DNA of 64,000 bases from a candidate division Zixibacteria bacterium RBG-1 (GTDB lineage Bacteria > Zixibacteria > MSB-5A5 > DSPP01 > RBG-1): assembly GCA_000447245.1 (NCBI GenBank), contig AUYT01000001.1, positions 1,048,001-1,112,000 on the forward strand, read 5' to 3'. The notes beneath the pieces were generated by a model. That model saw nothing but the letters and a program-made list of their open reading frames with translations, did not search any database and was not told the DNA's origin. Numbering within the stretch: the stretch's first letter is position 1; every line of letters begins with the position of its first letter. Made by a program: the position numbers and the translations under genes. This document shows, in pieces, positions 41,825 through 50,864 of this stretch.

Positions 41825-43357
41825 ATGAAATACGAAAGCATAATCGGTCTGGAGGTTCACGCCCAGCTTCTGACGGATTCTAAAATCTTCTGCGGCTGCT
41901 CTGTTTCCTATGGGGCTGACCCGAATTCTCAAACCTGTCCGGTCTGTTTAGGTCTGCCGGGGGTTCTGCCGGTATTAAATAAAAAAGCGGTGGAGTATGC
42001 GGTCAAGATGGTTTTAGCAGTGGGTGGAACTGTTGCTCCACATTCTATTTTTGCCCGCAAAAATTATTTTTACCCGGATCTGCCCAAAGGGTATCAGATT
42101 TCTCAATATGACCAGCCCTTGTCCACCGGCGGCTCGGTTGAAATTGAAATTCCCGAATCAAAAGCCAAAAAGAAAATCCATTTGACCAGAATTCATCTGG
42201 AAGAAGATGCCGGAAAATCCTTGCATTCAGAAGATAATTCCTATACCAACACTTCTTCCAATGTTAAACAAAAAGGGGAGACCTTGGTAGATATGAATCG
42301 CTGTGGCGTTCCTTTGATTGAGATTGTCACCCAGCCGGATATGCGGTCACCCAAAGAAGCCACTTTATTTTTGAACAAATTAAAACAAATTTTAGAGTAT
42401 CTGGAAATTTGCTCCGGCAACATGGAAGAGGGCTCTTTGCGCTGCGATGCCAATGTTTCGGTGCGGCCAATCGCTCAAACCAAATTAGGAACCAAAACCG
42501 AAGTAAAAAATATGAACTCTTTCAAAGCGGTGGAAAAAGCTCTAAATTTTGAGATGGAAAGACAAATCGGAATAATCGAGTCCGGTGGCAGAATTATTCA
42601 GGAAACTTTATTGTGGGATGCGGAAAAGGAGCTGATAGCTCCCATGAGAAGCAAAGAAGAATCGCATGATTATCGCTATTTCCCGGAGCCGGATCTGGTG
42701 GTTTTAAAGTTCCATCCGCAAACAATTTCGGGTATAGGAGGTATACGCTCAGAAGAAAAATTTGGAACCCCCACAATAACAATAGTTGAAAAGATTAAAC
42801 AGAGCTTGCCCGAATTGCCGGAGGCCCGTAAAACACGTTTCATTAAGCAATATCAGATTCCGGAATACGATGCGGAACTTTTGACTACTGAAAAAAAACT
42901 GGCTGACTATTATGAAGAGTGTGTGAAAAATTATCCCAATTCTAAAGCTGTCAGCAATTGGGTGATGGGGGAAGTTTTGAGAGAATTAAAAGAGCGGAAA
43001 ATCTCCGTTTCAGAATTCAAAGTGCCTCCTAAAGAATTAGCCAGTTTGCTGAAACAGGTTGATTCGGGTACACTGTCAGGGAAAATGGCTAAGGATGTTT
43101 TTGTGGAAATGGCCGAGACCGGTTTATCCAGTGAAAAAATTATTCAGGAAAAAGGGTTGGTTCAGGTCACTGACACCAAAGAAATTGAATCTGTCATTGA
43201 ATCGGTTTTGCGGGAAAATCCGGGTGAGGTGGAAAAATACCGCAGCGGCAAGGAGAGAGTTTTCGGGTTTTTTGTGGGGGAAGTGATGAAGAAAACCAAG
43301 GGGAAAGCCAATCCTTCTGTGGTGAATCAGATTCTGAAAGAAAAATTGAGTTCATGA
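41825..43357 (+). CDS. gatB: Asp-tRNA(Asn)/Glu-tRNA(Gln) amidotransferase subunit B
   Basis: 510 residues from the ATG at 41825 (YESIIGLEVHAQL is the normal start). Zinc-type cysteines CGCSVSYGADPNSQTCPVC, glutamyl-tRNA kinase-like domain (ARKNYFYPDLPKGYQISQYD, HLEEDAGKS, RCGVPLIEIVTQPD, GSLRCDANVSVRP), and a helical/YqeY-like tail. AAGGAGGGG lies about 24 nt upstream, unusually far. Overlaps purN by ATGA. Confidence 0.96.
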   Translation: MKYESIIGLEVHAQLLTDSKIFCGCSVSYGADPNSQTCPVCLGLPGVLPVLNKKAVEYAVKMVLAVGGTVAPHSIFARKNYFYPDLPKGYQISQYDQPLSTGGSVEIEIPESKAKKKIHLTRIHLEEDAGKSLHSEDNSYTNTSSNVKQKGETLVDMNRCGVPLIEIVTQPDMRSPKEATLFLNKLKQILEYLEICSGNMEEGSLRCDANVSVRPIAQTKLGTKTEVKNMNSFKAVEKALNFEMERQIGIIESGGRIIQETLLWDAEKELIAPMRSKEESHDYRYFPEPDLVVLKFHPQTISGIGGIRSEEKFGTPTITIVEKIKQSLPELPEARKTRFIKQYQIPEYDAELLTTEKKLADYYEECVKNYPNSKAVSNWVMGEVLRELKERKISVSEFKVPPKELASLLKQVDSGTLSGKMAKDVFVEMAETGLSSEKIIQEKGLVQVTDTKEIESVIESVLRENPGEVEKYRSGKERVFGFFVGEVMKKTKGKANPSVVNQILKEKLSS

Positions 43358-43989
43358 AAAATTTTAACCTGGCGGTTTTGGCTTCCGGCTCCGGGACCAA
43401 TCTGCAAGCTATTATTGATGCTATTAAAAAGAAAAAATTAAGAGCTAGAATAAAAATAGTAATCTCCAACAATAGCGATGCTTACGCTTTAAAGAGAGGT
43501 CAAAGAAATAAAATCAAAACATTACATCTTTCACAAAAACGGTTTGCCTCTCCAAAAGAATTCGACCACAAACTAGTATCTATTCTCAAAAAAGAAAAAA
43601 TTGATTTGATAGCCCTGGCCGGATATATGAAAAAACTTTCCCCGTCAGTTGTGAGAAAATTTAGAAATAAAATTATCAATATTCATCCGGCTTTACTGCC
43701 TCGCTTCGGCGGTAAGGGAATGTATGGAATACACGTTCACGAAGCGGTGCTGAAATCAAAAGCTAAAACTAGCGGGGTTTCGGTTCATTTGGTGGATGAA
43801 AAATATGACCACGGTTCGATTATTTTTCAAAAAGAAATTCCTGTCCGAGATAGTGAGACAGCGGAGAGTTTACAGAAAAGAGTATTGAAAATCGAGCATC
43901 AGGTTTATCCGTATGTAATCGGGCTTTTTGCCCAGAATAAAATTTTAATTAAGGGCCGGAAAGTTTATATTAAAAATAGTGGAAGATAA
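43354..43989 (+). CDS. purN: Phosphoribosylglycinamide formyltransferase
   Basis: Third step of purine synthesis, transferring formyl from 10-formyl-THF to GAR. 211 residues. ASGSGTNLQAII binds phosphate; NIHPALLPRFGGKGMYG holds the catalytic Asn and His; SVHLVDEKYDHGSII holds the catalytic Asp. ATGA overlap with gatB. Confidence 0.96.
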   Translation: MKNFNLAVLASGSGTNLQAIIDAIKKKKLRARIKIVISNNSDAYALKRGQRNKIKTLHLSQKRFASPKEFDHKLVSILKKEKIDLIALAGYMKKLSPSVVRKFRNKIINIHPALLPRFGGKGMYGIHVHEAVLKSKAKTSGVSVHLVDEKYDHGSIIFQKEIPVRDSETAESLQKRVLKIEHQVYPYVIGLFAQNKILIKGRKVYIKNSGR

Positions 43990-45481
43990 GAAATATACTC
44001 AACTTTTCTGGCTGACATCCTCGGCCTTCCTCTTTTTCCGGTTAATTTACATCAACCTGATACCCTTAGCGCCCCAAGAGGCCTATTACTGGAATTATTC
44101 CCAGCATCTGGCTTTGAGCTACTTTGACCATCCGCCACTACAGGCCTGGCTGATTTTTCTGACGACTAAATTGTGGGTTAGTGAATTTACGGTCCGTTTG
44201 GCTTGCCCGATATTGGCTTTTTTATCCGGTCTGTTTTGTTTTAAAATCGGAAAACTACTTTTTAATGCCAAAATCGGCTTCTATTTCTTCTTGGTTTTGA
44301 ATTCCATTTTAATTTTCAACATCGGCTCGGTCATCTTCACCCCGGATGCTCTGCTTTTATTTTTCTGGATTTTATCTTTCTATTTCTTTCGCAAAATTAT
44401 TGTTGAGGATAAATCAAATTACTGGTATGGCCTGGGAATCTCATTGGGGCTGGCGATGTTGTCGAAATATACTGCTATTTTTATTCCTATTTCAGTTTCG
44501 GCTTTTTTACTATTTTCTCCATTACACCGTTTCTGGTTTAAAAGAAGAGAACCCTATCTGGCGGTTTTGCTTTCTCTGCTCGTTTTTTCTCCGGTGCTAA
44601 TCTGGAACGCCCAGACTCACTGGGCTTCATTCGGATTCCAGACCACCCGCAGAATGGGGGAGTTGGTATCTTTCTCTCTCAGGGATTTCTTTGCCTATTT
44701 GGGTTCACAGATGGGACTGGTTTCTCCTTTGATTTATGCCGGGATTATTTATGCTGTAGTGAAAATTGGGAAAGAAGGGTTCAAAAACAAAGACAGTGTC
44801 TCGCTGGCACTTTTTTTCTGGTCAGCGCCAATCCTGGTTTTCTTCACCCTGGTTTCCTTCAATTACTGGATAAAAATCAACTGGGTGGCGCCGGGTTATG
44901 TAACTGCTATTTTGGCGCTGGTGGTCATATATTTCAAAAAAGTTGAAGTTAAATCCCTGACGGGATGGTCAAGCCAAAAAAGTTTTAAGATTTGGGGTTT
45001 GACTTCTGTCGTAATTAGTTTTATTTTTTCTGTTCTGGGATATTTGGCTCCCATATTACCCTTGGGAATAAACGCCGGAGAAGCATTGGCAGAATGGAAA
45101 GAGTTAGCCCGAAAAATTGAGCAGGTGAAGCAGGAGATGAATGAAAAAGGAGAACCCATCATAATCGGCTATGAATACAAAACAGCCAGTGAGCTGGCTT
45201 TCTACCTGCCGGGAAGACCGGAGGTCTATTCCAATAATTTTGTGGGAAGACCGGGTCTGGCATACGATTTCTGGGCCAACCCTGCTGATTTCAAGGGGAG
45301 GAATGCGATTTTCGTTTATGACCAAAGAAACCGCTACAAGACCCCGGAAAATTTAAGAAAATTATTTAAGAAAGTTGATATACCGGTGAGATTTTCAGTA
45401 TATAAAAGAGGTGGAAAAATCACTGAGTTTTATATTTTCCGCTGTTTCGGGTATAAAGGGATTTTTAACTTGAAAAATTAG
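43979..45481 (+). CDS. GT39/ArnT-like integral membrane glycosyltransferase
   Basis: 500 residues with about ten or more hydrophobic helices. The first extracytoplasmic loop has APQEAYYWNYSQHLALSYFD (acidic site with E-A-Y-YW) and HPPLQAWLIFL, typical of PMT_2/ArnT-type lipid-phosphate-sugar transferases. The C-terminal part is soluble. It likely transfers a sugar from a polyprenyl carrier to lipid A or another surface acceptor. It starts at GTG, overlaps purN by 11 bp, and is followed by purC, so it is embedded in a purine gene run. Confidence 0.83.
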   Translation: MEDKKYTQLFWLTSSAFLFFRLIYINLIPLAPQEAYYWNYSQHLALSYFDHPPLQAWLIFLTTKLWVSEFTVRLACPILAFLSGLFCFKIGKLLFNAKIGFYFFLVLNSILIFNIGSVIFTPDALLLFFWILSFYFFRKIIVEDKSNYWYGLGISLGLAMLSKYTAIFIPISVSAFLLFSPLHRFWFKRREPYLAVLLSLLVFSPVLIWNAQTHWASFGFQTTRRMGELVSFSLRDFFAYLGSQMGLVSPLIYAGIIYAVVKIGKEGFKNKDSVSLALFFWSAPILVFFTLVSFNYWIKINWVAPGYVTAILALVVIYFKKVEVKSLTGWSSQKSFKIWGLTSVVISFIFSVLGYLAPILPLGINAGEALAEWKELARKIEQVKQEMNEKGEPIIIGYEYKTASELAFYLPGRPEVYSNNFVGRPGLAYDFWANPADFKGRNAIFVYDQRNRYKTPENLRKLFKKVDIPVRFSVYKRGGKITEFYIFRCFGYKGIFNLKN

Positions 45482-45490
45482 GGAGGAAAG

Positions 45491-46426
45491 ATGGCTAAAG
45501 AATTTCAGGAGGAAGCGGTTCTTAGCACGGATATCAAAGAGTATCCCCTTTATGCCAGAGGAAAAGTGCGGGACGTTTATGATTTGGGGGATAAGCTTTT
45601 GATCATAGCCACGGACCGGATTTCGGCTTTTGATGTGGTTTTACCCAATGGAATTCCGGGTAAGGGGAAAATTTTGAATTCCATGTCGGTCTTCTGGTTT
45701 GAGTATGTCTCCGATATTGTCCCCAACCATCTTATCGCGGCCGAAGTAGAGTTATATCCGGAAAATTTACAAAAATATCGGGCTATCTTGGAAGGCCGTT
45801 CCATGCTGGTCAAAAAAGCCAGAAGAATTGATATCGAATGCGTGGTGCGGGGTTATATCTCCGGCTCCCTGTGGAAAGAGTATGTTCTGACCCGCAAAGA
45901 TTCCAAAGGAAATACCGTGGAAGTCAAAGGAATAAAATTTCCGGCTTCTTTGATTGAATCAGCCAAACTCCCCCAGCCGATTTTCACTCCGGCCACCAAA
46001 GCCTCAAGCGGGCATGATGAAAATATTTCTTTTGAGCAGATGTCCGACCTGGTAGGGGAGCAGCTGGCCCTGCTTCTGAAAGAAAAATCTCTGGCTATTT
46101 ACAAGAAAGCTTATGATTATGCTTATCAGAAAAAGATTATCATTGCCGACACCAAATTTGAATTCGGGATTTTAAACGACCAGCTGATTTTAATCGATGA
46201 AATCTTCTCGCCGGATTCATCCCGCTTCTGGTCCGCTACCGATTACCATCCGGGTGAGCCGCAGGACAGTTTCGACAAGCAGTATATCCGGGATTATCTG
46301 GAATCCATCGACTGGGACAAAACTCCTCCGGGTCCCAGCCTGCCTGCGGAAGTGATAAAGAAAACTTTGGAGAAGTATAAACAGGCCTATCTTTCCTTGG
46401 TTCCTCAGGAAAATGTGGTGAAATGA
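45491..46426 (+). CDS. purC: Phosphoribosylaminoimidazole-succinocarboxamide synthase
   Basis: Adds aspartate to CAIR. 311 residues, the longer (yeast-like) form. Blocks: YARGKVRDVYDLGDKLLIIATDRISAFD, RRIDIECVVRGYISGSLWKEY, IFTPATKASSGHDENIS, IIIADTKFEFGI and IDEIFSPDSSRFW. GGGAGGAAAG precedes the ATG. Overlaps purH by ATGA. Confidence 0.97.
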   Translation: MAKEFQEEAVLSTDIKEYPLYARGKVRDVYDLGDKLLIIATDRISAFDVVLPNGIPGKGKILNSMSVFWFEYVSDIVPNHLIAAEVELYPENLQKYRAILEGRSMLVKKARRIDIECVVRGYISGSLWKEYVLTRKDSKGNTVEVKGIKFPASLIESAKLPQPIFTPATKASSGHDENISFEQMSDLVGEQLALLLKEKSLAIYKKAYDYAYQKKIIIADTKFEFGILNDQLILIDEIFSPDSSRFWSATDYHPGEPQDSFDKQYIRDYLESIDWDKTPPGPSLPAEVIKKTLEKYKQAYLSLVPQENVVK

Positions 46427-47994
46427 ATCCAGCTTCAGGGACAGTCAAAATCAGACGGGCTTTAATCTCTGTTTCGGATAAGTCCGAGCTCAAGAGATTG
46501 GCAGATTGTCTGGCTAAATTCAGAGTCGAAATCATTGCCACCGGAGGAACCCTGAGACAACTGCAGGAATGGAAAATCAAGACCACGGCGGTTTCGCAAA
46601 TTACCGGCTTTCCGGAAATTTTAGACGGACGTGTAAAGACCCTGCATCCCAAAATTTTCGGCGGAATTTTAGCCCTGCGAAGCGATAAAAAACAGCAAAA
46701 AGATCTGCTTTCTCAGGAAATTCCTTTGATCGACCTTGTGGTAGTCAATTTATATCCTTTTGAGGAGACGGTTCACAAAAAAAATATTTCTCAAGCCGAA
46801 GTTCTGGAGCAGATAGATATCGGGGGTCCGGCTTTAGTCAGGGCCGCGGCCAAGAATTTCAAATATGTGGCTGTGGTGACCAACCCGCATCAGTATTTCG
46901 GAATCATCCAGGAACTGCTGCAAAATCAGGGTGGTTTGAGCTGGCTCACCAGACTTAAATTAGCCCGGGAAGCTTTCAGCTCGGTTTCCCACTATGATAC
47001 CCTGATCGAAAAATATTTTTCCGGCAACCTGGATAAATCCGGGGAGTTTCCCAAATATCTGAATCTGAGTTTCAAAAAGGAGAAACCTCTGCGCTACGGG
47101 GAAAATCCGCATCAAGAGGCTTTCGTCTATCGTGATTTTGCTTATGCCGGGACCAGCCTCTTGAATTGCAGAATTCTTTCCGGCAAAGAGCTTTCCTATA
47201 ACAATCTGGTGGATTTGGAAGCGGCTTTAGATATGATAGCCGATTTTGAAGAGCCGTTGGCGGTTATTATCAAACATACCAACCCCACCGGTGCGGCCTG
47301 CGGGGAAACTTTAGCCAAGGCCTATGAGGATGCTTTGGCATCAGACCCTCTGTCTGCTTATGGCGGTATCGTGGGTCTGAATAAAAAAGTGGATTATCAG
47401 ACCGCCCGAAAAATCAACGAGACCACTTTTGTGGAATGTATTTTAGCTCCGGAGTATGATAAAAGAGCTTTGGAATTGTTGATGACTAAAAAGAATCGGA
47501 GGATTTTGGCTTACGGAAAACTGCTTAATCTAAAGGAAGAAAAGCAGATTAAGATTATCAAGGGAGGAGCCTTGGTCCAGACTCCGGATAAAGATCCGGC
47601 CAACGAAAAATACTGGAAAGTGGTGACAAAATCGCAACCCACTTCGAACCGGCTGAAAGCGCTAAAATTCGCCTGGAAAATCTGTAAGCATGTTAAATCC
47701 AACGCCATAGTGATAGCCCACGGTAAAAAAACCGTGGGAATCGGGGAGGGACAGACCAGCCGGGTGGATTCGGTCATCAAAGCCATCCGGAAAGCGGAAT
47801 ATAGAGCGGCCGATTCGGTTATGGCTTCGGATGCCTTTTTTCCTATGCCGGACGGGGTGGAAGAGGCGGCTAAAGCCGGAATTGTGGCTATTATTCAGCC
47901 GGGTGGCTCAAAATATGACCAGGAGGTTATTGTCACCGCAAACAAGTATAAAATTGCCATGGTATTTACTGGTGTGAGGCATTTTAAGCATTAA
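46423..47994 (+). CDS. purH: Bifunctional AICAR formyltransferase/IMP cyclohydrolase
   Basis: Last two steps to IMP. 523 residues. N-terminal MGS-like cyclohydrolase (ALISVSDKSELKRLADCLA, IIATGGTLRQL, FPEILDGRVKTLHPKI) and C-terminal transformylase (LRYGENPHQEA, GKELSYNNLVDLEAAL, IIKHTNPTGAACG, SDPLSAYGGIV, IVAIIQPGGSKYDQEV). Couples to purC by ATGA. Confidence 0.98.
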   Translation: MNPASGTVKIRRALISVSDKSELKRLADCLAKFRVEIIATGGTLRQLQEWKIKTTAVSQITGFPEILDGRVKTLHPKIFGGILALRSDKKQQKDLLSQEIPLIDLVVVNLYPFEETVHKKNISQAEVLEQIDIGGPALVRAAAKNFKYVAVVTNPHQYFGIIQELLQNQGGLSWLTRLKLAREAFSSVSHYDTLIEKYFSGNLDKSGEFPKYLNLSFKKEKPLRYGENPHQEAFVYRDFAYAGTSLLNCRILSGKELSYNNLVDLEAALDMIADFEEPLAVIIKHTNPTGAACGETLAKAYEDALASDPLSAYGGIVGLNKKVDYQTARKINETTFVECILAPEYDKRALELLMTKKNRRILAYGKLLNLKEEKQIKIIKGGALVQTPDKDPANEKYWKVVTKSQPTSNRLKALKFAWKICKHVKSNAIVIAHGKKTVGIGEGQTSRVDSVIKAIRKAEYRAADSVMASDAFFPMPDGVEEAAKAGIVAIIQPGGSKYDQEVIVTANKYKIAMVFTGVRHFKH

Positions 47995-48094
47995 AAGTAT
48001 AACTTGATTTTAGCTGATTATTTTATTATTTTAAATCGTAATCTGTTCAGCTGTGTTGTTGGGAGAAACAAGTTATCAATAAGGAGGGAAAGCC

Positions 48095-48804
48095 ATGAAA
48101 AAAATTGAGAAAATTATTTGTCTATCATTATTTAGCATGTTAATTTTTTCCATAAGTTATGCCACCCAACCATCGATACCATCTCTAAAGATGGAGATGT
48201 CTATCATTCACAATGGTAACTGGGAGGTAGGGAAAGAAAACACAGTAATTTTTAAGTTTAAGCCGTTGGAGGAAGTACCACATAAAACAAAACACCCAGA
48301 TGAAGCAGTAGTGACGTTCGATTCTGGTTTGGTCTTAGTTACTGGTAATCCCGGGTGGTCGGGTATTTTGGAGAAAGGGAACGAGTATAGCATTTCATTA
48401 GTCTTGAGACCTATCAAGCCTGGCAAATTCGTGGTAGGTATCGGCGTGAATTCATGCTTGCTAAAAATATACACAGATGAAGAACTAAGGAAAATGGAAG
48501 AAGAGTTTTACAAACTAATAGAGCAAAGTCCAGAGTTAAAGAAAAGGGAGAAAGGCCTAAATATCCCAAGAAAGGATTCATTTATCATAATGGGAAAGGA
48601 ACTGTGATAGAAGTGAGAGGTGAGGTCACAGACCAGCCTCAATCATTAGCTGACACCTCCAAGAATATCTTAATAATAAAATCTATAAGAGACCTTGGTC
48701 CTCCCCCGATTATTACAGAAGGAAGAAATGTGAGAATTGTTCCTCCGGAATCCGCCATATATTCAGACTCGACCAACAGGGATACAATTTACCAGCCGCG
48801 CTAA
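48095..48804 (+). pseudogene. Frameshifted exported protein, paralogue of the metalloprotease N-terminal domain
   Basis: The first frame (48095-48607) gives a signal peptide and a domain almost parallel to residues 1-165 of the protein at 13074: NGNWEVGKENTVIFKFKPLE, HPDEAVVTFDSGLVLVTG, KIYTDEELRKMEEE. Near 48540-48560, an A/G-rich tract, the homology moves to another frame, which reads KYPKKGFIYHNGKG and VIEVRGEV before ending at 48804. The paralogue reads KFPKKTFFYHND and VDVRGEI. A single-base indel explains the break. Corrected, it would be about 236 residues with no protease or dockerin. AAGGAGGG precedes the ATG. Confidence 0.82.
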
Positions 48805-48830
48805 ACTTAATATAAATAAAATAGCGAACC

Positions 48831-50015
48831 ATGTTATCAGGTAAAAAAATCATCTTAGGTGTCACCGGCGGGATTGCGGTTTACAAATCCTGCGAAATTG
48901 TCCGCAAATTAGTCAGTCTGAATGCAGAAGTCACAGTGATTATGACCCAATCCGCCCAGAAGTTTGTAACCCCCTTAACTTTTGAAACTCTATCCGGAAA
49001 AGAAGTGGTAACGGAGATGTTTCCGGAAAATAAATTTGTCGCCACCCACCATATCTCCTTGGCTCAATGGGCTGATTTAATTTTAATCGCTCCGGCTACT
49101 GCCAATTTGATTGGTAAAATCAGAGGTGGAATTGCTGATGATATTTTGACTACGGTAATAATCTCCGCCCGGAGCCCCATAGTGATTGCTCCAGCTATGA
49201 ATGTGAAGATGTATGAGAATCCGATTGTACAGGAAAATATCGCTCATCTGAAAAAATTGGGTTATCGTTTCATCGACCCTGAGGTTGGTGATTTGGCCTG
49301 CCGGGAAGAAGGGCAAGGGAGATTAGCTGAACCGGAAAAGATTGTAGAATACGTGGTGAAAATGTTATTACCCAGGCAAGATTTAGCCGGAAAAAAAATC
49401 TTAGTCACTGCCGGCGGCACCAAAGAGCCGATTGACCCGGTTCGCTTCATTTCCAACCGCTCTTCCGGCAAAATGGGATATGCTCTGGCTTCCGAAGCTT
49501 TGAAACGTGGAGCTAAAGTTACTTTAATTTCAACTGCTTCCGATTTAACAGCTTCTCCTCAGATAAATTTAATTCCGGTCAGCACCACCGAGGAGATGTT
49601 CAAAGCCGTAAAATCACACTTGGATAAAAATGATATTTTGTTTATGACTGCTGCGGTTTCCGATTTCCAGCCCAAATTAGCTTCCCATCACAAAATAAAG
49701 AAAAATGGAGCCGGAAAAGTTTTGGAGCTTTCACCTTCGGTTGATATCTTAAAGGAGATTTCCAAAAACAAAAACGGAAAGATTCTGATCGGCTTCTCCC
49801 TGGAGACGGATAATCAGATTGAAAATGCTAAAAAGAAGATGAAAGATAAAAAACTGGATATGGTGATAGTCAACGGGCCCGAAGCCATCGGTTCGGATTC
49901 CAATCAGGCAACTTTGATAAACGGCATGGGAAAATTAAAAAAGCTCCCTTTAATGCCCAAAACTGAATTAGCCAATAAAATCTTAGATGAGGTTCTCTAT
50001 TTAATCAAAAAATAA
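48831..50015 (+). CDS. coaBC: Phosphopantothenoylcysteine decarboxylase/synthase
   Basis: Two steps of coenzyme A synthesis. 394 residues. CoaC part (1-180): GVTGGIAVYKSCEIVRKL, active-site His in THHISLAQWADL, IAPAMNVKMYENP and the Cys of ACREEGQGRLAEPE. CoaB part: VTAGGTKEPIDPVRFISN, RSSGKMGYALA, IGFSLETDN and NGPEAIGSD. No ribosome-binding site is seen at the ATG. The adjacent position to rpoZ seen in many genomes is not kept. Confidence 0.96.
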   Translation: MLSGKKIILGVTGGIAVYKSCEIVRKLVSLNAEVTVIMTQSAQKFVTPLTFETLSGKEVVTEMFPENKFVATHHISLAQWADLILIAPATANLIGKIRGGIADDILTTVIISARSPIVIAPAMNVKMYENPIVQENIAHLKKLGYRFIDPEVGDLACREEGQGRLAEPEKIVEYVVKMLLPRQDLAGKKILVTAGGTKEPIDPVRFISNRSSGKMGYALASEALKRGAKVTLISTASDLTASPQINLIPVSTTEEMFKAVKSHLDKNDILFMTAAVSDFQPKLASHHKIKKNGAGKVLELSPSVDILKEISKNKNGKILIGFSLETDNQIENAKKKMKDKKLDMVIVNGPEAIGSDSNQATLINGMGKLKKLPLMPKTELANKILDEVLYLIKK

Positions 50016-50074
50016 TGGCTACGCCATGGTGTACCTACGGGATACCCGAAGGCAAAGCCGGAGGGTGTAACCAA

Positions 50075-50770
50075 ATGACTAAAAAATCTGATTTAATTTA
50101 TTTAGTCACGAACTACTTAGAACAACAGGCGGAATTGGGATTAAATGAATTATATATGAGCAAAAAGACGGTAAAAAAATCTGCTGTCAGCAGCAACGGA
50201 AATTGGCAGGACAGCAAAACATTGGCCGAACTGAATTCCAAAATCCACGGCTGCACCAAGTGCCGGCTGGCCAAGGGACGAACAAAGTTCGTCTTTGGAG
50301 TGGGAAACCCTAAAGCCAAACTGATGTTTATAGGTGAGGCACCGGGCCGGGATGAAGATTTGCAGGGGGAGCCATTTGTAGGGAGAGCCGGTCAACTGCT
50401 GGACAAAATTTTAGCGGCTATCAATTTTAAACGAGAAGAAGTGTACATTGCCAACATGGTCAAATGCCGGCCACCGGAGAACCGAGCCCCGGAGACAGAT
50501 GAGATGGATACCTGCCATCCTTATTTATTAAAGCAGATTGAACTGCTTAAACCCCGGATTATCTGTTGCCTGGGCAGAATTTCCGGTCAATATCTTTTGC
50601 AAACCAAAGAGGCCTTGGGTAAATTAAGGGGGAAGATTCACGATTACAACGGAATCAAACTGATGGTTACTTATCATCCGGCGGCTCTTTTAAGATACCC
50701 TGAATATAAAAAAGAAACCTGGGAAGATATGAAGCTTTTGAGAAAAGAATACGAAAAGTTGTCCGCCTGA
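50075..50770 (+). CDS. Uracil-DNA glycosylase, family 4/5 (iron-sulfur type)
   Basis: Removes uracil from DNA. 231 residues from the ATG at 50075, which has GGAGGGTG eight bases upstream; the ATG at 50015 would add 20 residues encoded by a palindrome-rich intergenic-type sequence (TGGCTACGCCA, GGTGTACC). Iron-sulfur ligands: CTKC (GCTKCRLAKGR), MVKCRPPENR and DTCHPYL. Motifs: IGEAPGRDEDLQGEPFVGRA (water activation) and TYHPAALLR. Overlap with coaBC depends on the start chosen. Confidence 0.92.
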   Translation: MTKKSDLIYLVTNYLEQQAELGLNELYMSKKTVKKSAVSSNGNWQDSKTLAELNSKIHGCTKCRLAKGRTKFVFGVGNPKAKLMFIGEAPGRDEDLQGEPFVGRAGQLLDKILAAINFKREEVYIANMVKCRPPENRAPETDEMDTCHPYLLKQIELLKPRIICCLGRISGQYLLQTKEALGKLRGKIHDYNGIKLMVTYHPAALLRYPEYKKETWEDMKLLRKEYEKLSA

Positions 50771-50864
50771 TTGATTCTGGTTCAGACCGGAAAATAAAAG
50801 TGCTGACTTTTAATTTGATATAAAAAATTGAACCATACCTAAACTTAATGGAGTTAGATATATC

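Noticed and set aside
50015-50074. Upstream start of the uracil-DNA glycosylase at 50015
   Set aside because: The 20 added residues derive from palindromic intergenic-type sequence; GGAGGGTG supports the ATG at 50075.
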